A stretch of DNA of 64,000 nt from Pseudomonas botevensis (GTDB lineage Bacteria; Pseudomonadota; Gammaproteobacteria; Pseudomonadales; Pseudomonadaceae), in NCBI RefSeq assembly GCF_019145475.1, contig NZ_JAHTKI010000017.1, positions 1-64,000 on the forward strand, in the 5' to 3' direction. Below are positions 8,319 to 18,157 of the stretch, piece by piece. Position numbers and translations under genes: made by a program. The notes under the pieces are model-generated. The model had not been told where the DNA came from. It ran no database searches and worked only from the letters and a program-made list of their open reading frames with translations. The stretch's first letter is position 1, and each line of letters begins with the position of its first letter.

Positions 8319-10574
8319 TCAGGGCTGCGCGCCGATCTGAAAATAACTCGACTCGCCCTGCGCGGAACGCACCGTAATGCTCTGCCCCGGCAATGTCAGC
8401 CCCTGAACTTCACGCGCCTGCACGGCGAAATTGGCCAGCAGGCGCGTGCCATCCGCAAAGGTCGTCTGCTGCACCCGCCGATCCTCGCTCAGCCACTGAA
8501 AACCGGTGAGCGCCTGAGTTGCGAGGCGTTCATGCAACGGGCGGAAAAAAGCATCCTGGCGCGCGATCAGCGGCAAACGCTGCTGCAACGTATCGGCGCT
8601 CAGGTGATAGAGCGGCGGCACGTTGTAGAGCAGTTGGGTCAACTCGTTTTCGACCCGCACATTGCTCAGTTTGAGATTGTCGAACAGCCAGTGATGGGTG
8701 GTGATCACCGAGCCGTGGAACACCGCCTGATACAGCGGCAAACGGGTCTGCGGGGCGAAATGCACCGTCCGGTAAGGCTCCTTGAGCGGCACGGTTTTGA
8801 AGAACACCTCGGGCCTTTCGTTGGGGAACCAGCGGCCCACGTAATACGGGGACTTGGGGTTCTTGCTCATGTCGGGGTCACCCCAGCCGATCACCGGGGT
8901 CTGCATGCCATGGGCAAACAGCACGCCTCGTGCCGTGGTGGCGTTGCCGTCCTCCGAGCCGGCCGGCAACTGCAAGGTCTCGTTCACCCAACGTGAGGCA
9001 TCGACATTGCCCTCGGCGTTCTGCGCCTGGGTCATGGTCGCACCGGGGCCATAACTGTCGAACAGCATGCCGGTGGCGTAGGCATCGAGAAACCAGCTAT
9101 TGAACCCGGCCCGGGCCTGAACGGCTTTGATCCGTGCCTCGAGCAATGGCCGCACGCACTGCGGCCGGGTGTAATGCCCCGATTGCTGAAAACCGCTCTT
9201 GAATGCGCCATTGCTCAAGACCACCACACACTCGCGGTTGGCCCTGGTGCCGAGGTGCGCGGTAGTCCAGTCGGAGTTTTCAGTGCTGGTCAGCGCGGTT
9301 TCGTATGAGTCGTAAGGCGCCAGCAGATACCCGGCTTCGACGCCCTGGCGCACGGTTTCAGGGTGCCAGAGACCGCCCTCCCAGCCTTCGCCGAGGCCCA
9401 GCCACAAACGCGACAATCCAGCGGCCTGCAACTGCTCGAGCGTTGCCGGTGACAACGTGCTGCCCCAGCGCTCCGGGGTTGTTGTCAGCGCGTCGGCAAA
9501 CGTCTTCGCCACTTCCCCGCGCACCCGCCCGTAACCATCGGCCAGTGCCTGCATGTCCGGCTCGGCGACTGCCTGCCAGCCACTTCGGGCCTTCTGATTG
9601 ATCGCCGCATTGAGGCCGCGCAGCAACGTGGTTTGCTGGTAGCGGTCGAGCGGCGGTTTGGCGCGGCTGAGGATCTGCAAGGTTTCAGCGTCGAAGCTAC
9701 CACGCAACTCGCTGGCGAGAGCATCAGTGCTCCCCAGCCGTTTCAGCAACGCCGGCCAACTGCGAACATCGGCAGGGCCGAGCAGATCATTGCCCCACAG
9801 ATAAACATGACTGGCACCGAGCAGCTTCTTCGCCTCGGGGGTTTTCCGCAGTTTGTCGCTCAAGGGTTCGTATTGGCGATTGTCGATCAGCCACTGACGA
9901 TAGCGTTTGGCACCGGCCAGCGGGTCGGCATCACCCAGCGACAGGATGAACGTTAGCGCTGCATTTGGATCAAGCGAGGTGAATTGATGACGGGCGGTCA
10001 GCGCCAGGGCCTTGCCATCGGCGCTGAAACTCAATCGGTTGTTATAGGGATTGCTCAGCATCCAGTTCAGCGTGAAGCGACCATGATCGACGCCCCACAG
10101 CGGCAGGCTCAGGTCCTGGGTGGTATTGAACTCGCCCTGATCCAGCAGAAAGCCTTGCCACCCTGCATCCCCGGCAGGCACGTAATGCCCCTCCGCCAAC
10201 GCCCAGATCAGGCCTTTGCCCATGGCGCTGCCCGGTTGCCTGAGGAAACTCAGCTCACCGGGATCGCGAGCGCGGATGGACAGCGACAGGTCACGCTGAT
10301 CGAGACGAGCACTGAGCGTCCAGGCGCCGTCGTCCCATTGCCAGTCTGCGTGCGTGGCGCTCTGCGTGAGGTGGCTGACGGCGTGCGGATCGACGCCAGC
10401 CGAGGCCTGCACCGGTTTTTCCTGGGCGGGGGTGACGCGGATCGACAACGTTGCCGGGTCGAGTTCGACACGCCAGAACGGGTTTTCCAGCACAGTGCCG
10501 GCCGAGACCCAGGACGATGACAACCCGGCGCAAGCGAACAGGGCGTAGCGCAAAACGCGATGAAAAAGCTGCAT
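8319..10574 (-). CDS. Secreted glycoside-hydrolase-like protein
   Basis: A 751-residue exported protein. Residues 1-25 are a Sec signal peptide (MQLFHRVLRYALFACAGLSS, then SWVSA). After an N-terminal beta-rich part there is a central region with YLLAPYDSYETAL, NSWFLDAYATGMLFDSYGPG and GVLFAHGMQTPVIGWGD. These resemble strand-end motifs of a (beta/alpha)8 glycosidase with acidic residues near strand ends, of the GH101/DUF5696 sort. The C-terminal part is a beta domain. I cannot name substrate or exact family. It is a monocistronic minus-strand gene convergent with the methyltransferase. It could be a periplasmic or secreted enzyme acting on a glycan. Confidence 0.55.
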   Translation of the reverse strand: MQLFHRVLRYALFACAGLSSSWVSAGTVLENPFWRVELDPATLSIRVTPAQEKPVQASAGVDPHAVSHLTQSATHADWQWDDGAWTLSARLDQRDLSLSIRARDPGELSFLRQPGSAMGKGLIWALAEGHYVPAGDAGWQGFLLDQGEFNTTQDLSLPLWGVDHGRFTLNWMLSNPYNNRLSFSADGKALALTARHQFTSLDPNAALTFILSLGDADPLAGAKRYRQWLIDNRQYEPLSDKLRKTPEAKKLLGASHVYLWGNDLLGPADVRSWPALLKRLGSTDALASELRGSFDAETLQILSRAKPPLDRYQQTTLLRGLNAAINQKARSGWQAVAEPDMQALADGYGRVRGEVAKTFADALTTTPERWGSTLSPATLEQLQAAGLSRLWLGLGEGWEGGLWHPETVRQGVEAGYLLAPYDSYETALTSTENSDWTTAHLGTRANRECVVVLSNGAFKSGFQQSGHYTRPQCVRPLLEARIKAVQARAGFNSWFLDAYATGMLFDSYGPGATMTQAQNAEGNVDASRWVNETLQLPAGSEDGNATTARGVLFAHGMQTPVIGWGDPDMSKNPKSPYYVGRWFPNERPEVFFKTVPLKEPYRTVHFAPQTRLPLYQAVFHGSVITTHHWLFDNLKLSNVRVENELTQLLYNVPPLYHLSADTLQQRLPLIARQDAFFRPLHERLATQALTGFQWLSEDRRVQQTTFADGTRLLANFAVQAREVQGLTLPGQSITVRSAQGESSYFQIGAQP

Positions 10575-10716
10575 GGGGATGGCCCTTCTGCGTCGAGAGC
10601 AGGGAGGGTAAGGGCAACCGGAACGGGATGTCTGTCAGCAAAATGTTGGAAATTTGTAGAGCGCTTTCGCGGGCATCTCGCCTCCAGGTTTTTGCCGAAC
10701 AGTCCCGGTCGTTCGA

Positions 10717-10974
10717 TCAAACCGACTGCCGGGCAGGTTCTTCGTGACATCTGACAGCCGTTTCACCGTTCGCCACCAGCCAGCGAAACAGCTCGCTGAC
10801 CGAAACCGTATGGCTGCGCTCGATCCAGCGCACCAGCGCCGGGCCGTAATGCTCGCTGTAGCGGCTGAGTACCACCTGGCGGCAGTCGGGCGAAAAACTC
10901 AGGGTGATTTCACGGCAGTGCAGCGGTGCTTCCGGGTGGCGACTGACCTGTTGTTGAAGCAATTCAAAAACCAT
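10717..10974 (-). CDS. Small protein of unknown function, coupled to mlaA
   Basis: An 85-residue protein beginning MVFELLQQQVSRHPEAPLHC, with no signal peptide or clear membrane segment. Its ATG (10974) lies inside the last codons of the mlaA gene (overlap of 11 bases), so it is the second gene of that operon. It has three cysteines and a central WIERSHTVSVSELFRWL stretch. I do not recognise the family. Confidence 0.6.
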   Translation of the reverse strand: MVFELLQQQVSRHPEAPLHCREITLSFSPDCRQVVLSRYSEHYGPALVRWIERSHTVSVSELFRWLVANGETAVRCHEEPARQSV

Positions 10975-11755
10975 CGGCCGCGGCTCCTGTGCATTGAGTT
11001 TGCGTCGCCTGCGGGGAACCCTGCTTGCCGTCCATCACGAAACCGGCGCGATGTTCGGCGACCACATTGCGCAACGCGCTGTAGTAGTCCGGCAGCTTTT
11101 GCAGGCTGTCGGTCAGCGGCAAGGCTTCGGCGCGACCATCGACGATGTCGCCAGCGGTGTTGATCGTCGACAGCGTGTCCACGGTGTCGCTGCTGTCGCC
11201 GAACGGATCGACCACAAAACTCAACACCCGTCCGACCGCGTCGCGGCTGTTGGAGGTGCCGAGCAGCGGCAACTCGACAATCGGCCCGTTGCCGATGCCC
11301 CACACACCGAAGGTCTGGCCGAAGTCTGCCTGATGGCGGGCGATGCCGAGTTTGCCGGACACATCGAACAGACCGGCCACCCCCGCCGTGGTGTTGATCA
11401 CGAAACGCCCCAGGGTGTTCGCCGAACGCCGTGGATTGCCTTGCAGCAGGTCGTTGATGAACACCTTGGGCTCGCCGAAGTTGGCGACGAAGTTATGCAC
11501 TCCGGTCTGGAAGACATCCGGCAGGTAGCGATAGCCCCGGGCGACCGGTGCCAGGGCGTAGTCATCCACCACCCGGTTGAACGCGAAGATCCCGCGATTG
11601 ACCGGCTCCGCCGGGTCGTACACGGAATAGGCAATATCGGCGCAACGCACATCGGCCGGAGCCGACGACTGGCTGCTGCAACCGGCCAGCCCGACGGCCA
11701 GCACGGCAATTGAGGTGTTGCGGGCCAGCCAGGGAGCACAGGTGTAACGCGGCAT
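10964..11755 (-). CDS. mlaA: MlaA-family outer-membrane lipoprotein
   Basis: A 263-residue lipoprotein. The N-terminus MPRYTCAPWL...VGLAGC holds a lipobox with the lipidated cysteine at about residue 26. It then has the MlaA hallmark DPAEPVNRGIFAFNRVVDDY, GYRYLPDVFQTGVHNFVANF and GDSSDTVDTLSTI. MlaA (VacJ) removes mislocalised phospholipid from the outer leaflet of the outer membrane with porins and the MlaBCDEF system. Here it is separate from mla transport genes. I use ATG 11755; a longer in-frame start (11899) would precede the signal peptide by 48 residues and run into the promoter of the divergent regulator. Confidence 0.85.
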   Translation of the reverse strand: MPRYTCAPWLARNTSIAVLAVGLAGCSSQSSAPADVRCADIAYSVYDPAEPVNRGIFAFNRVVDDYALAPVARGYRYLPDVFQTGVHNFVANFGEPKVFINDLLQGNPRRSANTLGRFVINTTAGVAGLFDVSGKLGIARHQADFGQTFGVWGIGNGPIVELPLLGTSNSRDAVGRVLSFVVDPFGDSSDTVDTLSTINTAGDIVDGRAEALPLTDSLQKLPDYYSALRNVVAEHRAGFVMDGKQGSPQATQTQCTGAAADGF

Positions 11756-11921
11756 AGGGCAAGTCTCGGGAGAAATTCGCCGTGATGCTGAGCCCAGAGT
11801 CTTGCGCAAAAATGTCTGGTTTATTGCGCCGCTGACGCTTTGTTGCACGATTGAAATATATGACGCGCCGCCACGAATGGTTTTAGATGGCGGTTCCATT
11901 CACGCCCCTAAGTGACCCTCG

Positions 11922-12632
11922 GTGAACAGCCTGCTGATTGTCGACGACGACCTTGAAGTCCTCGACCTGCTGAAAAAATTCTTCGTGCAACACGGCTACC
12001 GCGTCGACGTCGCCACCGACGGCGCGTCGTTGTGGGCGGCCATCGAACGCCAGCCGCCAGACCTGATCATTCTGGATGTGATGTTGCCGGGCGACAGCGG
12101 ATTGATCCTGTGCCAGCAACTGCGCATTCGCCACGCCATGCCGGTGATCATGCTCACCGCCATGGGCGAACTCAGCGACCGCGTGGTCGGGCTGGAACTG
12201 GGCGCCGACGATTACCTGACCAAACCCTTCGACGCCCGCGAGTTGCTGGCTCGGGTGCGCGCCGTGTTGCGCCGGGTCGACGAACGCCGCCCGCTGGCCG
12301 AGGAACGGCCACGGCCGCTGATCGACTTCGCCGGGTGGCACCTCGACGTCACCCGCCGCGAACTGCGCTCGCCGGACAACGTGATGATTCCGCTGTCGGC
12401 GGGCGAGTTCGACCTGCTGCTGGTGTTCGTCGAGCACCCGCAACGCATCCTGACGCGCGAACAGTTGCTGGACCTGGCTCGCGGTCAACGTCACGACGCC
12501 TATGACCGCAGCATCGACGTGCAAGTCAGCCGCCTGCGCCGCAAGCTGGAGTCCGACACCAAGCGCCCGGCGATGATTCGCACCGTGCGCAATGGCGGCT
12601 ATCTGTTCACCCCCGGCGTGACGCGCCGATGA
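11922..12632 (+). CDS. OmpR-family response regulator
   Basis: A 236-residue regulator with GTG start. The receiver domain has the acidic pocket VDDD at 7-10 and the phospho-acceptor Asp52 (LIILDVMLPGD), then the conserved lysine in DDYLTKPFDARELLARV. The C-terminal winged helix spans about 135-230, including RSIDVQVSRLRRKLE and the wing IRTVRNGGYLF. It is co-transcribed with the histidine kinase through an ATGA overlap. It is divergent from mlaA, so the mlaA promoter region is a possible target. Confidence 0.9.
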   Translation: MNSLLIVDDDLEVLDLLKKFFVQHGYRVDVATDGASLWAAIERQPPDLIILDVMLPGDSGLILCQQLRIRHAMPVIMLTAMGELSDRVVGLELGADDYLTKPFDARELLARVRAVLRRVDERRPLAEERPRPLIDFAGWHLDVTRRELRSPDNVMIPLSAGEFDLLLVFVEHPQRILTREQLLDLARGQRHDAYDRSIDVQVSRLRRKLESDTKRPAMIRTVRNGGYLFTPGVTRR

Positions 12633-13969
12633 ACTGGCTGAAGCGGATTCGCCGGGACACGGTGGCCCGCTGGGTCGCCCTAACCATCATTCTGGCCATG
12701 CTGATTTCACTGGCGCTCAATGGCCTGTTTATCCAATTGGCCGGGGTTTGGGCGCGACCGTCATTGACCGAGGCCGGCATTCTGGAAAACGCGGCGACCA
12801 TCGCCCGCCTGGTCGATGCGGCGCCGCCATCGGTGCGTGCGCAATTGGCGCGCTCGGTGACGGAGGACGGTTTCACGGTCAGTTGGCACCTTGATCGGCA
12901 GGACCTCAAGTTGCCGACCGTGGACGATCCGGTTTCCGAGGAAGGCTCGAAGATCCTGCTGCCATTGCTGCACGCCACGAGCCGGCGGATCGAAGCCTAT
13001 GAGCCCAGTGATTGGGCCGAAGCCCCGGAGCAGGCCCGATACATGCTGGTGATCCAGTTGTCGGATGGCTCATGGCTGAGCTTCTCGGCGCCCTCGCGCA
13101 GTTGGGGCCTCAACGAAACGCCGCGCGTGCTGATCATCATCCTGCTGGTGCTGATCTCCACCGCCCTCGTGGCTCTGGTCGCCACCCGCCGCCTGGCCAC
13201 CCCGCTGCAACGCTTCACCGAAGGCGCCCGACGTTTCGGTACAGACTTCCGCGCGCCGCCCATCGAACCCCTCGGCCCCCAGGAAATCCGTCAGGCGATC
13301 CTCGCGTTCAATGCCATGCAGGCCCAGTTGCAGCACTTCATCCGCGACCGCACGCAAATGCTCGCCGCCATCTCTCACGACCTGCGCGCGCCCCTGACCC
13401 GCATGCGCTTGCGCGGCGAATTCATCGACGACGTCGAGCAACAGCAGCGGCTGTTTCGCGACGTGGATGAAATGCAGGCCATGATCAATTCGGCGCTGGA
13501 GTTCTTTCGCGATGATGCGCGGCTGGAACCGGCCACCCAGTTCGACCTGGCGGAGCTGTTGCAGACACTGGAGGATGATTACCGCGATCAAGGCATCGAG
13601 ATCGCTTTCAGCGGGCCGCAGCGCCTGGTGTATTTCGGCCGGCCGCTGGGGCTCAAGCGGGTGATGACCAATCTGCTGGATAACGCGATCAAATACGCCA
13701 CGGAACCGGAGATGAAGCTGGTGGCCGACGCCGGGGAAGTACGGATCAAGGTGCTGGATCGCGGGCCGGGTATTCCGGACGCCAGCCTTGAACACGTGTT
13801 CGCGCCGTTCTTCAGGTTGGAAGGCTCGCGCAACAAAAGCACCGGGGGTGTCGGTCTGGGCTTATCCGCAGCGCGGGCGATTGTGCTGGAACATGGTGGG
13901 GAGCTGACCTTGCGCAATCGCTGGAAGGGCGGATTGCAGGCGCTGGTGATATTGCCTGTGCATTTTTGA
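12629..13969 (+). CDS. Sensor histidine kinase of the OmpR-type system
   Basis: A 446-residue inner-membrane kinase. Transmembrane segments lie at about 15-40 and 166-186 and flank a periplasmic sensor of about 125 residues. A HAMP region follows (RRLATPLQRFTEGARRFG), then the phospho-acceptor His250 in AISHDLRAPLTRM. The ATPase domain has the N box NLLDNAIKYA, the G1 box DRGPGIP and the G2 box GVGLGLSAARAI. It starts at the ATG overlapping the regulator stop. The signal is unknown. It converges with the triABC-type pump genes. Confidence 0.9.
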   Translation: MNWLKRIRRDTVARWVALTIILAMLISLALNGLFIQLAGVWARPSLTEAGILENAATIARLVDAAPPSVRAQLARSVTEDGFTVSWHLDRQDLKLPTVDDPVSEEGSKILLPLLHATSRRIEAYEPSDWAEAPEQARYMLVIQLSDGSWLSFSAPSRSWGLNETPRVLIIILLVLISTALVALVATRRLATPLQRFTEGARRFGTDFRAPPIEPLGPQEIRQAILAFNAMQAQLQHFIRDRTQMLAAISHDLRAPLTRMRLRGEFIDDVEQQQRLFRDVDEMQAMINSALEFFRDDARLEPATQFDLAELLQTLEDDYRDQGIEIAFSGPQRLVYFGRPLGLKRVMTNLLDNAIKYATEPEMKLVADAGEVRIKVLDRGPGIPDASLEHVFAPFFRLEGSRNKSTGGVGLGLSAARAIVLEHGGELTLRNRWKGGLQALVILPVHF

Positions 13970-14005
13970 CCGGTGACTGGCGCTGAAGCGCCAGATCCGG
14001 AGGCT

Positions 14006-14035
14006 CTGCGGGAGCGAGCGTGCCCGCTCCCGCAG
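14006..14035. terminator. Bidirectional terminator between the kinase and triC
   Basis: CTGCGGGAGCG pairs with CGCTCCCGCAG around an eight-base loop. A G plus TTTTTAT follows on the plus strand. It lies between two convergent genes. Confidence 0.7.
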
Positions 14036-14039
14036 GTTT

Positions 14040-17000
14040 TTATTCGCGGTCCTTCTTCGGCTCACGAATCTTGTACCAGGCCACATACAGCGCCGGAAGA
14101 AACAGCAACGTCAGCAGCGTGGCGATGATGATGCCGCCGATCATTGCGTAGGCCATCGGCCCCCAGAACACTTCCCGGGCAATCGGAATCATCCCCAGGC
14201 TCGCGGCAGCGGCCGTCAACAGAATCGGTCGGCGCCGGTGTTCCGTGGCCTCCACCACCGCATCCCACGGCGTATAGCCTTTGCTCTCGTAATCATCGAT
14301 CTGGGTCACCAGAATCACCGAGTTACGGATGATGATGCCGATCAGCGCGAGAATCCCCAGGATCGCCACGAAGCCCATCGGCGTGCCGGTAGGAATCAGC
14401 GCCAGCACCACGCCGATCAGCCCCAGCGGCGCGACGCTCGCCACCAGGAACAGCTTCTGCACGCTGTGCAACTGAATCATCAGAAAGGTCGCCATCAGGA
14501 ACAGCATCAGCGGCACGACCTTGGCAATCGGCCCCTGGGCCTTGCCGCTCTCCTCCACCGTACCGCCGGTGGCGACCTTGTAACCCACCGGCAGGCCGGC
14601 GGCGAACTTCTCGATGTCGGGCTGCAACTGCTTGACCAGGTCGGTCGGCTGAATTTCGTCGCGCACCGCAGCCTTGATGGTGATGGTCGGCTTGCGGTCG
14701 CGGCGCCACACCAGCGGCTGCTCCAGCTCATAGCGCACGGTGGCGAACGCCAGCAACGGAATCGAAGTGCCGCTCGGCGTGACGATTTGCAGATTCTGCA
14801 AGGTTTCCGGCGTGCCACGCTCGGCGTCTTCGGCGCGGCCGACCACGTTGATCAGATAGATGTCGTCATCGACCTGAGTCACCGGCGCGCCGACCACGAT
14901 GCTGTTCATCAGGTTGGCGACATCTTCCGAGGACAACCCGAGTTGCCGCACCCGGTCCTGGGCGATGTCGATGCGCAGGACCTTGCCCGGTTCGTTCCAG
15001 TCGTAAATGATCTCGCCGATGTGCGAGTTCTTGTCCAGTTCGGTTGCCAGTTCGATGGCATGCTTGCGCACCTGATCGATGTCCTTGCCGCTGACCCGGT
15101 ACTGGATCGGGCGCCCGACCGGTGGACCCATTTCCAGCGCCTGCACGTAGCTGCCGATGCCGACGAAGTCCTTGCGCAGGCGCTCGCGCAAGCGCTGGCT
15201 CAGAGCCTCGCGGGACTCGAAGTCCTTGCTGACGATCACCAGTTGCGCGTAGTACGGGTTCTGCAATTGCTGGTCGAGGGGCAGGTAGAAACGGATCGCA
15301 CCCTCACCGATATAGGTGCTCCAGCGCACAATGTCCGGGTCGCCCTTGAGCGTGGCTTCGAGCTTGTCCACGGCTTTGCGGGTCTCGGCCATCGAGGCGT
15401 TTTGCGGCAGGTTCAGGTCAACGAGGATTTCCGGCCGGTCCGATGACGGGAAGAACTGGTTCTGCACGAACTGCATGGAGAACACCGACGCCACAAACAG
15501 CGCAACGGTGATGCCGATCGCCCACCAGCGGTTGCGCATGGCCCACAGCATGCTCGTGTTGAACGCGCGGCCGATGCGCCCCGGCTCGGCGTCGTGGGGT
15601 TTCACGTTGGTGCTGAGGATGTGCACGCCGATCACCGGCGCGAACAGCACCGCGACGATCCACGACACCAGCATCGCCACCGCGATCACCGCGAACAGGG
15701 TGAAGGTGTACTCCCCCGCCGAACTGGCGTTGAGGCCGATCGGCACGAACCCGGCGACCGTCACCAGGGTGCCGGTGAGCATCGGGAACGCGGTCGAGGT
15801 GTAGGCGAAGGTCGCGGCCTGCTCCTTGGTCTCGCCCATCTCCAGACGCGTGACCATCATCTCCACGGTAATCATCGCGTCGTCCACCAGCAGGCCGAGG
15901 GCGATAATCAGCGCGCCGAGGGAAATCCGCTGCATGGTGATGCCGCTGTACTCCATGAACACGAAGACCATCGCCAGCACCAGCGGGATCGAACACGCCA
16001 CCACCAGCCCGGCACGCACCCCGAGGCTGACGAAGCTGACGATCAGCACGATCACCACCGCCTCGAACAACGCGCTGGTGAAACCGCCGACGGCTTTTTC
16101 CACCACCTCGGCCTGATCCGAAACGTTATGCACGCCGACGCCCACCGGCAGGTCGGCGGTCAGTTCGTCCATGCGCGTATGCAGGGCCTTGCCGAACTCC
16201 TGGATGTTGCCGCCCTTCTTCATGGCAATCGCCAGGCCGATGGCAGGGGTGCCGTTGAAGCGAAACTCCGGGCTCGCCGGATCGACGTAACCACGGCTGA
16301 TGTTGGCGATGTCGGCCAGCCGATAGAAGCGGTCGTTGAGACGCAGGTTGACGTCGGCCAGGTCTTTTTCCGAAGCGAACTGCCCGGACGTGCGCACGGA
16401 AATCCGCTCCGGCCCCGCCTCGATCACCCCGGCCGGGGTCACCGCGTTCTGCGATTGCAGGCTCTGCACCACCTGGCGCTGATCGATGCCCAGCGCCGCC
16501 AGCTTGCGCGTGGAGAAATTCAGGTAAAGGACTTCGTCCTGCTCGCCGACCATCTCGACCTTGCCCAGGCCCGGCACATCGCGGATCTCGGCGCGCACCT
16601 GCTCGACATAGTCGCGCAACTGGCGCATCGACAAGCCGTCGGCGGTGAACGCATACACCGAACCGAACACATCGCCGAACTCGTCGTTGAACCCCGGCCC
16701 TTGCAGGCCTTTGGGGAAGTCGCCGCGAATGTCGTTGATCTTCTTGCGCACCTGATACCAGATTTCCGGGATGTCCTTGGCGCTGGTGGTGTCGCGCAGG
16801 TTGACGAACACCGTGGATTCGCCGGGGCGCGTGTAGCTTTTCACGTAGTCGAGGGAGTCGAGTTCTTCGAGTTTTTTCTCGATGCGGTCGGTGACCTGCT
16901 TGAGGGTTTCTTCCTGGGTCGCGCCGGGCCAGCGGGTCTGGATCACCATGGTCTTGATGGTGAACGAAGGGTCTTCCTCGCGGCCCAGGTTCATGTACGA

Positions 17001-17093
17001 AAACACGCCCATCAGCAGCCCGACGAACATCAGATACCACACGAACGACTGATGCTTGAGAGCCCACTCGGATAAGTTGAAAGGCCCTTTCAT
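14040..17093 (-). CDS. triC: RND efflux transporter, TriC-like
   Basis: A 1017-residue inner-membrane RND pump, full length for the family. It begins MKGPFNLSEWALKHQSFVWY. The intramembrane acidic pair is in LGLLVDDAMITVEMM, where proton relay occurs. Two large periplasmic loops follow TM1 and TM7 as usual. It is encoded last in an operon after two membrane-fusion proteins; this two-adaptor layout is the hallmark of TriABC, which exports triclosan in P. aeruginosa with OpmH. No outer-membrane channel gene is present here, as in TriABC. Its ATG overlaps the upstream stop by four bases. Confidence 0.85.
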   Translation of the reverse strand: MKGPFNLSEWALKHQSFVWYLMFVGLLMGVFSYMNLGREEDPSFTIKTMVIQTRWPGATQEETLKQVTDRIEKKLEELDSLDYVKSYTRPGESTVFVNLRDTTSAKDIPEIWYQVRKKINDIRGDFPKGLQGPGFNDEFGDVFGSVYAFTADGLSMRQLRDYVEQVRAEIRDVPGLGKVEMVGEQDEVLYLNFSTRKLAALGIDQRQVVQSLQSQNAVTPAGVIEAGPERISVRTSGQFASEKDLADVNLRLNDRFYRLADIANISRGYVDPASPEFRFNGTPAIGLAIAMKKGGNIQEFGKALHTRMDELTADLPVGVGVHNVSDQAEVVEKAVGGFTSALFEAVVIVLIVSFVSLGVRAGLVVACSIPLVLAMVFVFMEYSGITMQRISLGALIIALGLLVDDAMITVEMMVTRLEMGETKEQAATFAYTSTAFPMLTGTLVTVAGFVPIGLNASSAGEYTFTLFAVIAVAMLVSWIVAVLFAPVIGVHILSTNVKPHDAEPGRIGRAFNTSMLWAMRNRWWAIGITVALFVASVFSMQFVQNQFFPSSDRPEILVDLNLPQNASMAETRKAVDKLEATLKGDPDIVRWSTYIGEGAIRFYLPLDQQLQNPYYAQLVIVSKDFESREALSQRLRERLRKDFVGIGSYVQALEMGPPVGRPIQYRVSGKDIDQVRKHAIELATELDKNSHIGEIIYDWNEPGKVLRIDIAQDRVRQLGLSSEDVANLMNSIVVGAPVTQVDDDIYLINVVGRAEDAERGTPETLQNLQIVTPSGTSIPLLAFATVRYELEQPLVWRRDRKPTITIKAAVRDEIQPTDLVKQLQPDIEKFAAGLPVGYKVATGGTVEESGKAQGPIAKVVPLMLFLMATFLMIQLHSVQKLFLVASVAPLGLIGVVLALIPTGTPMGFVAILGILALIGIIIRNSVILVTQIDDYESKGYTPWDAVVEATEHRRRPILLTAAAASLGMIPIAREVFWGPMAYAMIGGIIIATLLTLLFLPALYVAWYKIREPKKDRE

Positions 17094-18157
17094 CGTGGAC
17101 TGTCCTCGTCGATTTTGACTTTCTGCCCCAACTTGAGGCTGTTCACTCCTGCGCTCACCACCCGCTCACCGGCCTTCACCCCGGCGGTCAGCACCACCGT
17201 GCTGTCGTTGCGGCTGATCAGGCTGACGTCCCGTGGCGACACGGTTTGCGACTGCGGGTCGATGACCCAGATCCGCGTCTTGCCGTCGACCTCCTGCAAC
17301 ACGCTCAGCGGCAGTTCCAGACGCGGCTTGATCGCCGAACTGAGGGTCACGCTGACCGCCGTGCCGAGGCGAAAGCCCGGCGGCGTGTCGGTCATGGTCA
17401 GGCGTGCGCGGCGGGTGCGGGTGGCGCTCTGCGCCTGGGGTTCGATTTCGCGAATGATCGCGGTGGTGTTGACGCTCGGATCGAGTTGCGCGGCCACCAG
17501 AAACACCACATCCGCCGGCAGTTGATCGACCAGGGTATCGGGCAGATCGATCACCGCTTCCTTGATGTCCGGTTGCGCCAGGGTCACCACTTGCTGACCG
17601 GCGGTGACCACCTGCCCGGCCTCGGCATTCCAGGCCGTGACGATCGCCTTGTGGTCGGTGCGCAATTGCACGTAATCGAGCTGATCCTTGGCCTGGCTCA
17701 GTGCAGCCTTGGCCTGATCCAGCGAGGCCTGGGTGGTTTTCAGGTCGGTCTGGGCAATGTCCAGTTGCGCCTGGGCGCCGACTCCCCGGTCGAACAATTG
17801 CTGCTGGCGACGGGCATTGGCCTGGGCGTTGATGTATTGCGCCTGAATGCGCGCCAGGTCGCCCTCGGCGGCACGCAACTGGTTCTGCTGGTCGGTCGGG
17901 TCGAGGGTGGCAAGCAACGCGCCTTTCTGCACTTCGGCGCCGACATCGACGTTGCGGCTGGCAATGCGCCCCGGCACGCGGAAACCGACGTTGCTCTCAT
18001 AGCGCGCCTGAATGCTCCCGGCGAAACGACCGAGGTCTTCCTGATCGAGAGCCTGGACCTCCACCGACAACACCGGACGCACCGGCTCCGGTGGCGGCTC
18101 CTTTTTCGAGCAGGCGCCCAGCGCCAGCAGCACGGATAACAACAGCACGCGCTTCAT
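17090..18157 (-). CDS. triB: RND periplasmic adaptor lipoprotein, TriB-like
   Basis: A 355-residue membrane-fusion protein. The lipobox ALGAC puts the lipidated cysteine near residue 16. The barrel-sandwich motif VGFRVPGRIASRNVDVGAEV is followed by an alpha-hairpin coiled coil (about 85-155, rich in QAQ and AKA), and beta-barrel and membrane-proximal domains follow. It links the RND pump to an outer-membrane channel. Four-base overlaps with both neighbours show tight coupling. It is clearly related to the upstream adaptor but not identical, which supports the heteromeric TriA-TriB type. Confidence 0.85.
   Translation of the reverse strand: MKRVLLLSVLLALGACSKKEPPPEPVRPVLSVEVQALDQEDLGRFAGSIQARYESNVGFRVPGRIASRNVDVGAEVQKGALLATLDPTDQQNQLRAAEGDLARIQAQYINAQANARRQQQLFDRGVGAQAQLDIAQTDLKTTQASLDQAKAALSQAKDQLDYVQLRTDHKAIVTAWNAEAGQVVTAGQQVVTLAQPDIKEAVIDLPDTLVDQLPADVVFLVAAQLDPSVNTTAIIREIEPQAQSATRTRRARLTMTDTPPGFRLGTAVSVTLSSAIKPRLELPLSVLQEVDGKTRIWVIDPQSQTVSPRDVSLISRNDSTVVLTAGVKAGERVVSAGVNSLKLGQKVKIDEDSPR

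Noticed and set aside
15594..17075. A 493-codon open frame antisense to triC
   Set aside because: The product is histidine-rich with no domain; triC is a full-length RND pump.
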